Shown: piece after piece, positions 16,400-25,246 of the stretch
Position numbering within the stretch: position 1 is the stretch's first letter
Layout of the letters: every line of letters begins with the position of its first letter
NCBI GenBank assembly: GCA_959600635.1
Contig: CAUGMN010000004.1
Coordinates: 1 to 64,000, forward strand
Source: QAMX01 sp003149835
GTDB taxonomy: Bacteria; Bacillota; Clostridia; Oscillospirales; QAMX01
Length of the DNA: 64,000 bases
Reading direction: 5' to 3'
The notes under the pieces: generated by a model
What the model saw: only the letters and a program-made list of their open reading frames with translations
Told to the model about the DNA's origin: nothing
The model's database searches: none
Made by a program: the position numbers and the translations under genes

Positions 16400-17794
16400 A
16401 TGGGTTTTGGAATTACTGAAACTGTGCTGCGCGACGCGCACCAGTCATTGATTGCAACGCGTATGACCACGGAAGAAATCCTTCCGGCGGTCGAACTGCT
16501 CGACGATGTCGGCTATCATTCCCTCGAATGCTGGGGCGGCGCGACGTTTGACGCCTGCCTTCGCTTTTTAAACGAGGATCCGTGGGATCGGCTGCGCAAG
16601 ATCCGCGACAAGGCGAAAAAGACGAAGCTGCAAATGCTGTTCCGGGGACAGAACATCCTCGGCTACCGGCACTACGCCGACGACGTGGTCCGCTATTTCG
16701 TTCAGAAATCGATCGGAAACGGCATCGACATCATCCGTATCTTCGACGCGCTGAACGACCCGCGCAATTTGAAAACCGCGATTGACGCGACCATTCAGGA
16801 AAAGGGCCATGTGCAGGCCTGTATCAGCTATACCATCAGCCCGGTGCACTCCATCGAGGCGTTTGCGAAGCTCGCCAAACAGCTCGAAGAGATGGGCGCC
16901 AACTCTATCTGCATCAAAGATATGGCCGGCCTGCTGCTGCCCTACACGGGCGCGGAACTGATCGCCGCTTTGAAACAGACGGTGAAAATCCCCATCCAGC
17001 TCCATATGCACTATACGGCGGGCACAGCCTCAATGGCGTATCTCAAAGCGATCGAGGCGGGCGTGGACGTGGTCGACTGCGCGATCTCGCCGATGGCGCT
17101 CGGCACCTCGCAGCCCGCGACCGAGCCGATCGTCAAGACCTTCCAGGGGACGCAGTATGACTGCGGCCTTGACATGGAAAAGCTCAACAAGGTCAAGGAT
17201 TATTTCCTGCCGCTCCGCCAGAAATATCTGGCCAGCGGCCAGATGGACGTCAAGAGCCTCGGCGTCGACGTCAACACGCTTCTGTATCAGGTGCCGGGCG
17301 GCATGCTCTCCAACCTGATCTCCCAGCTCAAACAGGCCGGGAAGGACGACAAGTTCTACGAGGTGCTCGCAGAGGTTCCGCGCGTGCGCGAAGACGCCGG
17401 CTATCCGCCGCTCGTTACGCCGACCTCGCAGATCGTCGGCACGCAGGCGGTTATGAACGTCATCTGCGGCGAGCGCTACAAGCAGGTCACCAAGGAGTTC
17501 CGCGGTCTGGTGCGCGGCGAATACGGCAAGACGCCGGCTCCGATCTCGCCGGAATTCCGCAAGAAGATCATCGGCGATGAAAAGGCGATTACGCACCGTC
17601 CCGCCGACAGCATCAAAAACGAGCTCGAACGTTTCCGCGGCGAAATCAAGGACCTCATGGTCCAGGACGAGGACGTGCTTTCCTACGCGCTGTTCGACAA
17701 GGTCGCGCTCAAATACTTTGAGCACCGCAAGGCGCAGCTCTACAAGCTTGACGCCGATCGCTCCGACATGGACGCAAAGGTGACGACGGTCTAA
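16400..17794 (+). CDS. Pyruvate/oxaloacetate carboxyltransferase (OadA / PycB / transcarboxylase 5S-like)
   Basis: This 464-residue protein has the HMGL-like TIM-barrel carboxyltransferase domain followed by the conserved carboxylase domain (PYC_OADA). Visible are ETVLRDAHQSL near the start (metal-binding Asp), ICIKDMAGLL (the carbamylated Lys of 5S/PycB) and IQLHMHYTAG (metal-binding His pair). It lacks the C-terminal biotin domain of full OadA, as expected with a separate carrier gene. It transfers CO2 between oxaloacetate/pyruvate and carboxybiotin. It is 24 bases after the beta subunit, with AAAGGAG upstream, and ends the operon. Confidence 0.92.
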   Translation: MGFGITETVLRDAHQSLIATRMTTEEILPAVELLDDVGYHSLECWGGATFDACLRFLNEDPWDRLRKIRDKAKKTKLQMLFRGQNILGYRHYADDVVRYFVQKSIGNGIDIIRIFDALNDPRNLKTAIDATIQEKGHVQACISYTISPVHSIEAFAKLAKQLEEMGANSICIKDMAGLLLPYTGAELIAALKQTVKIPIQLHMHYTAGTASMAYLKAIEAGVDVVDCAISPMALGTSQPATEPIVKTFQGTQYDCGLDMEKLNKVKDYFLPLRQKYLASGQMDVKSLGVDVNTLLYQVPGGMLSNLISQLKQAGKDDKFYEVLAEVPRVREDAGYPPLVTPTSQIVGTQAVMNVICGERYKQVTKEFRGLVRGEYGKTPAPISPEFRKKIIGDEKAITHRPADSIKNELERFRGEIKDLMVQDEDVLSYALFDKVALKYFEHRKAQLYKLDADRSDMDAKVTTV

Positions 17795-17826
17795 GTTCGC
17801 CGCCGGAGCGTATGCTGTAAAAAGCC

Positions 17827-17862
17827 TTCCCGTGCCGGATGTCTGCACATCCGGCACGGGAA
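17827..17862 (+). terminator. Perfect stem-loop at the end of the decarboxylase operon
   Basis: A 16-bp stem (TTCCCGTGCCGGATGT and complement) with a 4-base loop. It is followed by AATAGTAAAC rather than a T-tract, so it is a probable weak terminator or 3' stabiliser. Confidence 0.6.
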
Positions 17863-17928
17863 ATAGTAAACAAAACGAATCAGTGAAGTACCTATGAGAA
17901 AACCTTGGGGAAAAGGATGGTCGCAGAA

Positions 17929-18873
17929 ATGTATATCGGTATTGATCTCGGTGGAACCAACATCGCGGCGGGGCTCGTGAATGAGAACTGCGAAATCATA
18001 GCGAAAAAGAGCATTCCCACGAAGGCGGAGCGGCCGGTCGGCGAGATCATTGCCGATATGGCGGTCCTGGCGCGCGAGCTGACCGTGGAAGCGGGGCTGA
18101 ATGAGAGCGGCGTCGAGTGGGTCGGGATCGGCGCGCCGGGCACAGTGGATGCGAAAAACGGCGTGATCGTTTATGCCAACAACATCGGCTTCCGCGACAC
18201 GCCCGTCGCGGAGATTTTCAAAACCTATTATAACGTTCCGGTCTTTCTCGGCAACGACGCGAACTGCGCGGCGCTCGGCGAGGCCTATGCCGGCGCGGCC
18301 AAGGGCTGCGACACGGCCGTGATGATCACACTGGGGACAGGGCTCGGCGGCGGCATTATCATCGACCGCAGAATCTATGCCGGCTTTAACGGCGCGGGCG
18401 GCGAGCTCGGACATATGGTCATCGTCAAGGACGGCGTGCCGTGCAGCTGCGGCCGGCGCGGCTGCTGGGAGGCGTATTCTTCGGCGACGGCGCTGATCCG
18501 CATGACGGCGGAGGCGATGGAGCGGGATACGGAAAAGAAGAGCCTGCTCTGGGAGATGACCGGCGGCATCGACAAGGTCAGCGGCAAATCGGCCTACCGC
18601 GCCGCCGACCAGGGCGACGCGGTCGCCAAAGAGGTCGTGAAAACGTATGAGGAATATCTGGCCTCGGGGATTGCGACGATTATCAATATTTTCCAGCCGC
18701 AGGTCGTGTGTATCGGCGGCGGCGTCAGCCACGAAGGCGACAACCTGCTCGTTCCGCTGAAAAAGCTGGTGTTTTCCGAGGTCTATACGAGAAACGTGGC
18801 CCAGACCGAGCTGAAAATTGCCACGCTCGGCAACAACGCCGGCATCGTCGGCGCGGCCATGCTGGGAAAATAA
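17929..18873 (+). CDS. ROK family sugar kinase (glucokinase-like)
   Basis: A 314-residue ROK kinase: phosphate-binding DLGGTN at the N-terminus, GNDANCAALGEA with the catalytic Asp, GTGLGGGII, and the zinc-binding C-x-C-GRRGC-W-E cluster near residue 175. It phosphorylates glucose or a related hexose with ATP. ATG 17929 is chosen from family length; ATG 17917 (four residues longer, AAAAGG adjacent) and TTG 17905 are alternatives. The gene stands between the decarboxylase operon and a stand-alone transcript. Confidence 0.9.
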   Translation: MYIGIDLGGTNIAAGLVNENCEIIAKKSIPTKAERPVGEIIADMAVLARELTVEAGLNESGVEWVGIGAPGTVDAKNGVIVYANNIGFRDTPVAEIFKTYYNVPVFLGNDANCAALGEAYAGAAKGCDTAVMITLGTGLGGGIIIDRRIYAGFNGAGGELGHMVIVKDGVPCSCGRRGCWEAYSSATALIRMTAEAMERDTEKKSLLWEMTGGIDKVSGKSAYRAADQGDAVAKEVVKTYEEYLASGIATIINIFQPQVVCIGGGVSHEGDNLLVPLKKLVFSEVYTRNVAQTELKIATLGNNAGIVGAAMLGK

Positions 18874-18923
18874 CCGCTCAGCAGGTTCAGCATAGCCAAG
18901 GTCATAAAAAATATCAAATTGTA

Positions 18924-18952
18924 TTGACAAAACCGGCGCAAAGAGATATAAT
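18924..18952 (+). promoter_or_regulatory. Consensus promoter with no protein gene behind it
   Basis: Exact TTGACA (18924-18929), 17-base spacer, exact TATAAT (18947-18952). The only downstream features on this strand are the ~140-base transcript and its terminator. Confidence 0.85.
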
Positions 18953-18958
18953 AAAAAA

Positions 18959-19098
18959 GCAATTCATACTCTCCTGAATTTGGGGGAGAATGAAATGTCT
19001 CTGTCTGTCAGACAGCTTGATTGCTTATCTCTTACACGTTTTATGGTGTGTTCAAATTATCTCCGGAAAAAGACCGCTCGTTTTCGAGCGGTCTTTTT
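18959..19098 (+). ncRNA. Candidate small RNA (or leader-peptide transcript)
   Basis: A unit of about 140 bases runs from a perfect promoter to a perfect terminator, and the next gene (deoC) is on the other strand. The 5' end can fold into a hairpin (TTCAT...ATGAA and TCTCC...GGAGA, 18963-18994) and a 7-bp palindrome follows (CTGTCTG/CAGACAG near 19001-19015). GGGGGAG inside the first hairpin precedes ATG 18995, which would give a 38-residue peptide running through the terminator; that is an unlikely gene but a possible dual-function RNA. I recognise no known family (not 6S, SRP or tmRNA by eye). Confidence 0.55.
19067..19098 (+). terminator. Terminator of the candidate small RNA
   Basis: A 14-bp perfect stem (AAAAAGACCGCTCG / CGAGCGGTCTTTTT) with a short TTTT-type loop and built-in T-run. 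Confidence 0.9.
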
Positions 19099-19286
19099 CT
19101 ATCTGTATTGACACGGTGATTCTGGCATACGCCTCCGGCGAATGCATGTTTGCCGTTTAACGGATGTTCCCGATTGCGTCCTCATAGATACAGGCTTGGC
19201 TTGCCGGCAAAAGGCGTCGCTTTCCGCTTCATCCCCGGTGTTTTCCGGCGAAGCCGCTCATGTGTTTCAGCACGCAAAGCCGGAGT

Positions 19287-19952
19287 TCAGGCGTCAGCCT
19301 CCGCCTCCTGAATAAGCCGGACAATGCGGCTTGTGCCGAGACGGTCGGCGCCTAAGGCGAGGAATTCGGCGGCGTCGTCGAGCGTTTTGATTCCGCCGGC
19401 GGCTTTGATTTTCAGGCCGTTTGACCTGTGAGCGGCGAACAGCCGGATATCGTCCGCGGTTGCGCCGCCGCTGGAAAAGCCGGTCGAGGTCTTAATGTAG
19501 TCGGCGCCGGACTCGGAGACGATTTCCGTGAGCCGGATTTTTTCCTCTTGGGCGAGCAGGCAGGTTTCAACAATTACTTTCAGAATTTTTCCCGGGCAGG
19601 CGCTCCTGACCGCCGCGATTTCGGCGGCCGTGTCGGCAAAGCGGCCTTCCTTGACGGCGCCGATGTCGATGACCATGTCGATTTCTCCGGCTCCGTCCTC
19701 GACGGCGCGGACCGCCTCAAACGCTTTGACGGCGGCGGCGTGATAGCCGTTGGGAAAACCGACGACCGTGCAGACCGGCAGCCGCCCGCCGAGATATGCG
19801 GCGGCGCGCCGCACGAAACTGGGCGGAATGCATACGGAGGCGGTGTGATAGCGCAGCCCCTCGTTGCAGAGCGTGTGGATCTGTTCCCATGTCGCCGCGG
19901 GAGAGAGCAGCGTATGATCGACATGAGAGAGCAATTCGGCATACGAATTCAT
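19287..19952 (-). CDS. deoC: Deoxyribose-phosphate aldolase
   Basis: The 221-residue TIM-barrel enzyme splits deoxyribose-5-phosphate into acetaldehyde and glyceraldehyde-3-phosphate. The Schiff-base lysine is in DYIKTSTGF (~residues 155-163), with the second lysine in LKIKAAGGI and the early VDHTLLSP motif. An in-frame extension to 20171 exists, but ATG 19952 gives the family length and has GAGGAATTCACC upstream. The gene stands alone, divergent from the M32 gene; no nucleoside phosphorylase or phosphopentomutase gene is nearby. Confidence 0.94.
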   Translation of the reverse strand: MNSYAELLSHVDHTLLSPAATWEQIHTLCNEGLRYHTASVCIPPSFVRRAAAYLGGRLPVCTVVGFPNGYHAAAVKAFEAVRAVEDGAGEIDMVIDIGAVKEGRFADTAAEIAAVRSACPGKILKVIVETCLLAQEEKIRLTEIVSESGADYIKTSTGFSSGGATADDIRLFAAHRSNGLKIKAAGGIKTLDDAAEFLALGADRLGTSRIVRLIQEAEADA

Positions 19953-20004
19953 GGTGAATTCCTCGCATTTCTGTGTATTTTTTGTGTTCAAGCGTCGGAA
20001 TCGG

Positions 20005-20033
20005 TTGCATATTCGGACGCGGTGCGGTACAAT
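20005..20033 (+). promoter_or_regulatory. Promoter of the M32 peptidase gene
   Basis: TTGCAT (20005-20010), 17-base spacer, TACAAT (20028-20033). Confidence 0.65.
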
Positions 20034-20113
20034 ATAGGCAAAGCCGTATGGTGAAACGATCAAAAGCAAACGAGAACCGCTGCATGGCGGCATGGAGAGC
20101 GGAGGCAGATGGG

Positions 20114-21758
20114 ATGGAAATGGAAAAGGCGCTGACCCGCCTGAAAGCGTTGCAGGCAAAGCTGCACGCATATGAGCATGCGGAAAACATCATCTACTAC
20201 GACTCGGTGACGGCTGCGCCCGCAGATACCGACGAGGGCCGGGGCGAGACGCTCGGCGTTCTCACCGGCGAAGCCTATGCGCTGTTTGCGACGCCGGAGA
20301 CAGAGCGGCTGCTCGCTTTTTTGGAGGAGCGCGCCGACGCGCTCACGCCGGAGCTGCGGAGGCAGACTGAGCTTCTGCGCCGGCGCTACCGGAAAATGAG
20401 CTATATTCCGCAGGAGGAATATGTGGAATACCAAAAGCTCGTCAACAGCGCCCAGCACGTCTGGCACAGGGCGAAAGAGGAAAACGATTTTCCCGCCTTT
20501 GCGCCGTATCTCCAACGCCTGATCAGCATGAAAAAGCGCTTTGCGGAGCTGTATGACAGCGCGAAGGATCCGTATGATGTGATGCTCGACGAATATGAGC
20601 CGGGGATGACGCGCGCCGCGCTGGATCCGTTTTTTGAGCGGCTGCGCGCCGATATCGTGCCGCTGATCGAAAAAATCCGCGGCGCACATGCGGCGATCCG
20701 CGACGATTTTCTGTACAGGGAATACCCCGCGGCCGGTCAGCGCGCGCTCGCCGATGAGCTGATGACGCTGATGGGCATCGACCGCCGCCACTGCGGCCTT
20801 GGCGAAACGCTGCACCCGTTTACGATCACCTTCAACAACAAAGACGTGCGCATCACCACCAACTACGACGAACGCAATCTCGCCAGCTCGCTCTATTCGG
20901 TCGTTCACGAGGGCGGCCATGCGCTTTATGAGCTGAACACCGCCGACGAATTTGAGGGCACATGCCTCGCGGGCGGCGTCTCCATGGGGATTCATGAGAG
21001 CCAGTCGCGCCTGTTTGAAAACGTCATCGGCCGAAGCCGCGCCTTTGTCTCCGTGGTTTACCGCAAATGCCGGGAAATTTTCCCCGAACAGCTCCGCGAC
21101 GTCACGGAGGAGGAGCTGTACCGCGCGGTCAACAAATGCGTTCCCTCGCTGATTCGCACCGAGGCCGACGAACCTGCGTACCCGTCATGTACATGTGCCG
21201 CGTGAGCGAAAAATGTATATCAAGCGGATGTCAACGCGATTTTGGCGAACCTGCGTACCCGTCATGTACATGTGCCGCGTGAGCGAAAAATGTATATCAA
21301 GCGGATGTCAACGCGATTTTGGCGAAGTGACGTATTGTCTGCATGTGATGGTGCGCTATGAAATCGAAAAGGGCCTGTTCGCCGGCAGTATCCGCGTCGA
21401 CGAACTGCCCGCGGTCTGGGCGGAAAAGATGAACGCTTACCTCGGCGTTTCCGTACCGGACGACGCGCGCGGCGTTTTACAGGATTCCCATTGGAGCGGC
21501 GGGGATTTCGGATATTTCCCCTCCTATGCGGTGGGGAGCGCTTATGCCGCGCAGATCGCCGCGGCGATTTCCAAAGCGCTCGATATCGACGCCTGCGTCC
21601 GAAACGGAGAGATCCCGAAAATCACCGCGCTGCTGCGCGACGGCCTGTACCGCTTCGGCTGCCTCTACGATCCCGCGGCGCTGCTCGAACGCTTCTGCGG
21701 CGAGCCGTTCAATCCCGCGTATTATACAAACTATCTGACGGAAAAATATCATGGATAA
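20114..21758 (+). pseudogene. M32 family metallocarboxypeptidase, interrupted by a 154-bp tandem insertion
   Basis: The gene encodes a Taq-type carboxypeptidase of about 496 residues. The zinc motif HEGGH is near residue 264, and the start ATG 20114 has GGAGG eight bases upstream. The frame reads correctly to RTEADE (21172), then meets two identical 77-bp units (21173-21249, 21250-21326) that shift frame and bring a TGA at 21203. After the insertion, from 21327, the family sequence resumes exactly (VTYCLHVMVRYEIEKG) to a normal C-terminus at 21758. Removing 154 bases restores TEADE-VTYCLH. It is therefore inactive, unless the insertion is spliced, bypassed or an assembly error. Confidence 0.85.
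21173..21326 (+). repeat. Two identical tandem 77-bp units inserted in the M32 gene
   Basis: The two units are identical base for base and each ends in GGCGAA, matching the GACGAA just before the first copy. Each unit begins CCTGCGTACCCGTCATGTAC and contains the palindrome CATGTACATG. Since 77 is not a multiple of three, each copy is read in a different frame. No similar unit was seen elsewhere in the window. Confidence 0.95.
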
Positions 21759-22023
21759 CCCGCCGGACGCCTGACAAAATTATACCGCGAAACGGCGGTT
21801 TTGTAAATACTTGGCGGAAAATCCCTTTTTTCCTTTCCAACCGGCGCCGGAGCCTGAATGCGCAAAAAGCGGCGGATTCACAGCCTGAACGCGGGGAATA
21901 CTTGTGAATCGTTTGTGGAACTTTGATTTGGCAATTTACGAACGCTTCACAATGTATTCACTCCGTATAGGAAATTTGATTGTATCATATACTTGTAAAC
22001 GAAAACGAAGGGAGACGAACCAA

Positions 22024-23307
22024 ATGGAATATAAATCTGAGTTTATGCCTCCGGAAAAGAAGTCGCGGAAGGGCCTCGGCAAAAAGATCACGGCGCTGGC
22101 GCTGTGCGCCCTGTTGCTCTGCGGTACGGCTGTCGGCGGCATCTGGGCCATCCATTCATTCACGATCACAAAGACGAATTCGAATCTGTCCATGAACGCC
22201 GGCGACGGCGGCAACGGCGTCACGCCGGACATGACGAAAAACGAGCCGTCCGGCGCGGGCTACGTGCAGCCGCTCGTCACCAAGGGCGAGGGAACGGCGA
22301 TGACGGCGGCGGAGATTTACGAGAAGTATGTCTCCTCTGTGGTCGGCATCGTCACGGAGGGAACCACCACCAATATTTTCGGCCAGCAGACGAATTATGC
22401 GGCCAGCGGCACGGGCTTTGTCGTCTCGGAGGACGGCTATATCGTCACCAACTGCCACGTCATCGACGGCGGAAGCAAATTCACCGTGTCGTTTGAGGAC
22501 GGCAGAACCTACGACGCCAAGCTCATCGGCAGCGACGCTGAAAACGACGTCGCGCTTCTGAAAATCGAAGCAACCGGCTTGCAGCCCGTCGTCATTGGCG
22601 ACAGCGACGACATCCGCGTCGGCGAAGAGATCTGCGCGATCGGCAACCCGCTGGGCGAGCTGACGTTCTCGCTGACAAAGGGCGTCGTCAGCGCGCTGAA
22701 CCGCGTTGTGACCACCGACGACGACGAGTCGAATTTCATGTTCCAGATCGACGCGGCGGTCAACTCCGGCAACTCCGGCGGCCCGGTGTTCAACGGCTAC
22801 GGGCAGGTCATCGGCGTGGTGACGGCGAAATATTCGTCGTCGGGCGTCGAGGGGCTCGGCTTTGCGCTCCCGATTAACGACGTGGCGCGGATCATCAACG
22901 AGCTGAAAGAAAACGGCGTCGTCCGCAAGGTAAGCTTCGGCATCACGGTCGGCAACGCGACCTATTCCGATTCGGGCGAGGATACGTCCATCGCCGGAGC
23001 GCGCGTAAAGGTCGTCGACAGCGGGAGCTGCGCGGAAGAAGCGGGGTTAGAGGTCGGCGATATCATCACCAAGATCGACAGCATGAAGATCACCGGCGTG
23101 ACCGATTTGCTTGCGGCGAAGAAACGCTACGTTCCCGACGAGTCGGCCGAGCTGACGGTGATTCGGGACGGCAAGGAGATCAAACTGACACTGGTCTTTG
23201 ACGAAGCTGCCGAGGAGACGCAGCAGACGCCTCAGACAAACACCCCCGACGGCTGGACGGAACAGGATCCGTTTAGCGGACTGAATCCGTTCGGTGGCTG
23301 GGGGTGA
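22024..23307 (+). CDS. HtrA/DegP-type membrane-anchored serine protease (S1C) with PDZ domain
   Basis: A 427-residue protein: a cytoplasmic N-terminus rich in Lys, one membrane helix (about residues 27-45), a trypsin-like domain, and a C-terminal PDZ domain (ARVKVVDSGSCAEEAGLEVGDIITKID). The catalytic triad is visible as TNCHVID (His ~145), ENDVALLKI (Asp ~175) and NSGNSGGPVF (Ser ~251). It degrades or refolds damaged proteins outside the membrane. ATG 22024 is preferred over an upstream GTG at 21904 because of AGGGAGACGAACCAA upstream and because the extension is AT-rich and not family-like. A strong palindromic terminator follows. Confidence 0.92.
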   Translation: MEYKSEFMPPEKKSRKGLGKKITALALCALLLCGTAVGGIWAIHSFTITKTNSNLSMNAGDGGNGVTPDMTKNEPSGAGYVQPLVTKGEGTAMTAAEIYEKYVSSVVGIVTEGTTTNIFGQQTNYAASGTGFVVSEDGYIVTNCHVIDGGSKFTVSFEDGRTYDAKLIGSDAENDVALLKIEATGLQPVVIGDSDDIRVGEEICAIGNPLGELTFSLTKGVVSALNRVVTTDDDESNFMFQIDAAVNSGNSGGPVFNGYGQVIGVVTAKYSSSGVEGLGFALPINDVARIINELKENGVVRKVSFGITVGNATYSDSGEDTSIAGARVKVVDSGSCAEEAGLEVGDIITKIDSMKITGVTDLLAAKKRYVPDESAELTVIRDGKEIKLTLVFDEAAEETQQTPQTNTPDGWTEQDPFSGLNPFGGWG

Positions 23308-23319
23308 TCATTTATTTGA

Positions 23320-23368
23320 CAGGGGAGCGCCCGTCCAAAGCGCTTTGGACGGGCGCTCCCCTGTTTTT
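23320..23368 (+). terminator. Very strong terminator after the HtrA-like gene
   Basis: A perfect 22-bp palindrome (ACAGGGGAGCGCCCGTCCAA and complement) runs to TTTTTTC at 23363-23369. From here to 23611 there is only the extended -10 promoter and a GC-rich leader in which I see no gene. Confidence 0.9.
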
Positions 23369-23408
23369 TCAAAAAAGGGCGGTTGGTGTCGATTATAAAC
23401 GAAAAATA

Positions 23409-23417
23409 TGGTATAAT
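23409..23417 (+). promoter_or_regulatory. Extended -10 promoter for cardiolipin synthase
   Basis: TGG-TATAAT (TGn extended -10). The best -35 (TTGGTG, 23383-23388) is badly spaced at 23 bases, so the extended -10 probably drives it. Confidence 0.5.
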
Positions 23418-23611
23418 ATCATCTGCGCCGGAGAGAAAAAATACAGCCCGGCGGTGAACGTGACTGCTGTTCCAGCCCCGGCAATCGCCGCCGGGACCGC
23501 TGCCGGCTGACAGAGGCGGCGCGGCGAAAAAAGCGGGACGGCGCGTTGTTCCGGTTACGGGCGCACAGGCGCGCGGGATAGAATTTTATACGAAGTGGCG
23601 GTGAATACGCT

Positions 23612-25144
23612 TTGAAACGCAGTTGGCTGCGGGCGCTGGTCGGGCGCCGGATCGTGATTTTTCTCCTTTTGATTTTACAGGCGGCGCTGATGGTCTATAT
23701 TGTCATCAGTTCCAGCCGGACTTCGCAGATCATCGACGTCAGCCTGCGGCTGGTGAGCGCGTTTGTGGCGCTGTTTATGATCAACCGCGAGATGAACGCC
23801 TCCTATAAGCTGGCTTGGATCTTTATGATCCTGCTGCTGCCGCTGTTCGGCGGGCTGTTCTATCTCACCTGCGTCTGCCAGGCCAGCACGCGGCGCTTCA
23901 AAAAGGATGTCACGGCAATCGACGCGCGCTGCAAGCATTATTTGAAGCCGGAGCCGGACTGCCTGAATGAGCTGGCCGACGCCGGCAAGGCTGTTTCCAC
24001 AGCGCGGTACTTACAAAACTGCGCCGGATTTCCGCTGTGCAAAGACACGGAGACGCAGTTTCTCTGCCCGGGCGAGCGCTTTTTCGAGGCGGCTTTACGC
24101 GAACTGGAACAGGCGAAGCGCTATATTTTTCTGGAATATTACATCATCCGTGACGGCGAGATGTGGAACGCCGTTCTCGAAATCCTCAAACGCAAAGCCG
24201 CCGAGGGCGTAGACGTCCGCGTGCTGTACGATGATTTCGGCTGTTTTCTGTCTTTTTCAAGGCGTTATCGGCGCTATCTCCAAGAATGCGGGATCAAATG
24301 CCGTGTTTTCAACAGCTTCCGGCCGATTTTAACGACGGTGCAGAACAACCGCGATCACCGCAAAATCATGGTGATCGACGGCCGCGTCGGCTTCACGGGC
24401 GGCATCAATCTCGCCGACGAATATATCAATCGGGATTCGCCGCTCGGCCACTGGAAGGATGCGGCGATTCTGCTGCGGGGAAACGCGGTCAAAAACCTCG
24501 TGGGGATTTTCTTCTCGCTGTGGTACCGGCGCGGCGACGCGCCGGAAGACGAAACGCTGTTTCTGCCGGAGCCTTGCGGCGCTCTGTCCGAACATCCGGA
24601 GGGGTATTGCATTCCGTTTTCGGATTCGCCGATGGACAGGGAATCGGTGGGCGAGCGCGTCTATCTGCAAATGATCAACCACGCCACCCGCTATATCAAT
24701 ATCGCCACGCCGTATCTGGTCATCGACGACGGGGTGATGGAGGCGCTGACGGCGGCGGCAAAAGGCGGCATCGACGTCCGCGTGATGGTGCCTGCGCGCG
24801 GGGACAACCCCCTCGTACAGCGGACCATGCGCTCCTATTTCCGGCGTCTGCTGCGCGCGGGCGTCAAGCTATACGAGTATACGCCCGGCTTTGTCCATGC
24901 AAAAACCATCGTCACCGACGACGAATGCGCCGTCGTCGGCACGATCAATTTCGATTACCGCAGCTTGTACCTGCAATTTGAATGCGGCGTCTGGATGTAC
25001 AAGACGGCCGCCGTCGCGCAGGTACGCGACGATTTCCTCAAAGATCTGCCGCGCTGCCGCGCCCTGAGCGAGGCCGACTGCCGGAAAAATGTTTTTTCCG
25101 GCCTCGTCGACGAGATTCTGCGCCTGTTCGCGCCGCTGATGTAG
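23612..25144 (+). CDS. cls: Cardiolipin synthase (phospholipase D superfamily)
   Basis: A 510-residue membrane enzyme that joins two phosphatidylglycerols to cardiolipin and glycerol. Two N-terminal helices (about residues 12-32 and 38-85, including the PLDc_N part) precede two phospholipase-D domains with HxKxxxxD motifs: DHRKIMVID near residue 248 and HAKTIVTDD near 428. The TTG start at 23612 is accepted because the MKRSWLRALVGRR N-terminus matches the family; the ribosome site (AGTGGCGGTG) is weak. Its stop codon lies in a threefold 9-bp repeat at 25141-25167. Confidence 0.92.
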   Translation: MKRSWLRALVGRRIVIFLLLILQAALMVYIVISSSRTSQIIDVSLRLVSAFVALFMINREMNASYKLAWIFMILLLPLFGGLFYLTCVCQASTRRFKKDVTAIDARCKHYLKPEPDCLNELADAGKAVSTARYLQNCAGFPLCKDTETQFLCPGERFFEAALRELEQAKRYIFLEYYIIRDGEMWNAVLEILKRKAAEGVDVRVLYDDFGCFLSFSRRYRRYLQECGIKCRVFNSFRPILTTVQNNRDHRKIMVIDGRVGFTGGINLADEYINRDSPLGHWKDAAILLRGNAVKNLVGIFFSLWYRRGDAPEDETLFLPEPCGALSEHPEGYCIPFSDSPMDRESVGERVYLQMINHATRYINIATPYLVIDDGVMEALTAAAKGGIDVRVMVPARGDNPLVQRTMRSYFRRLLRAGVKLYEYTPGFVHAKTIVTDDECAVVGTINFDYRSLYLQFECGVWMYKTAAVAQVRDDFLKDLPRCRALSEADCRKNVFSGLVDEILRLFAPLM

Positions 25145-25167
25145 CGCAAGTAGCGCAAGTAGCGCAA
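25141..25167 (+). repeat. Three tandem copies of GTAGCGCAA at the cls stop codon
   Basis: Three exact 9-bp units; the first contains the TAG stop of cls. As 9 is in frame, each unit supplies another in-frame TAG. Confidence 0.9.
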
Positions 25168-25246
25168 ATGGAAAGGCCGCTCCGAGGGGAACGGGATTTG
25201 CAAGCGCGCCCCTGCCGCCGGGGCGCAAGGGAAAGGGAGGTTAGAG

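Noticed and set aside
21195..21758. Separate gene for the second half of the M32 protein
   Set aside because: Its N-terminus is made of the 77-bp repeat read in another frame; the remainder is plainly the C-terminal part of the interrupted peptidase.
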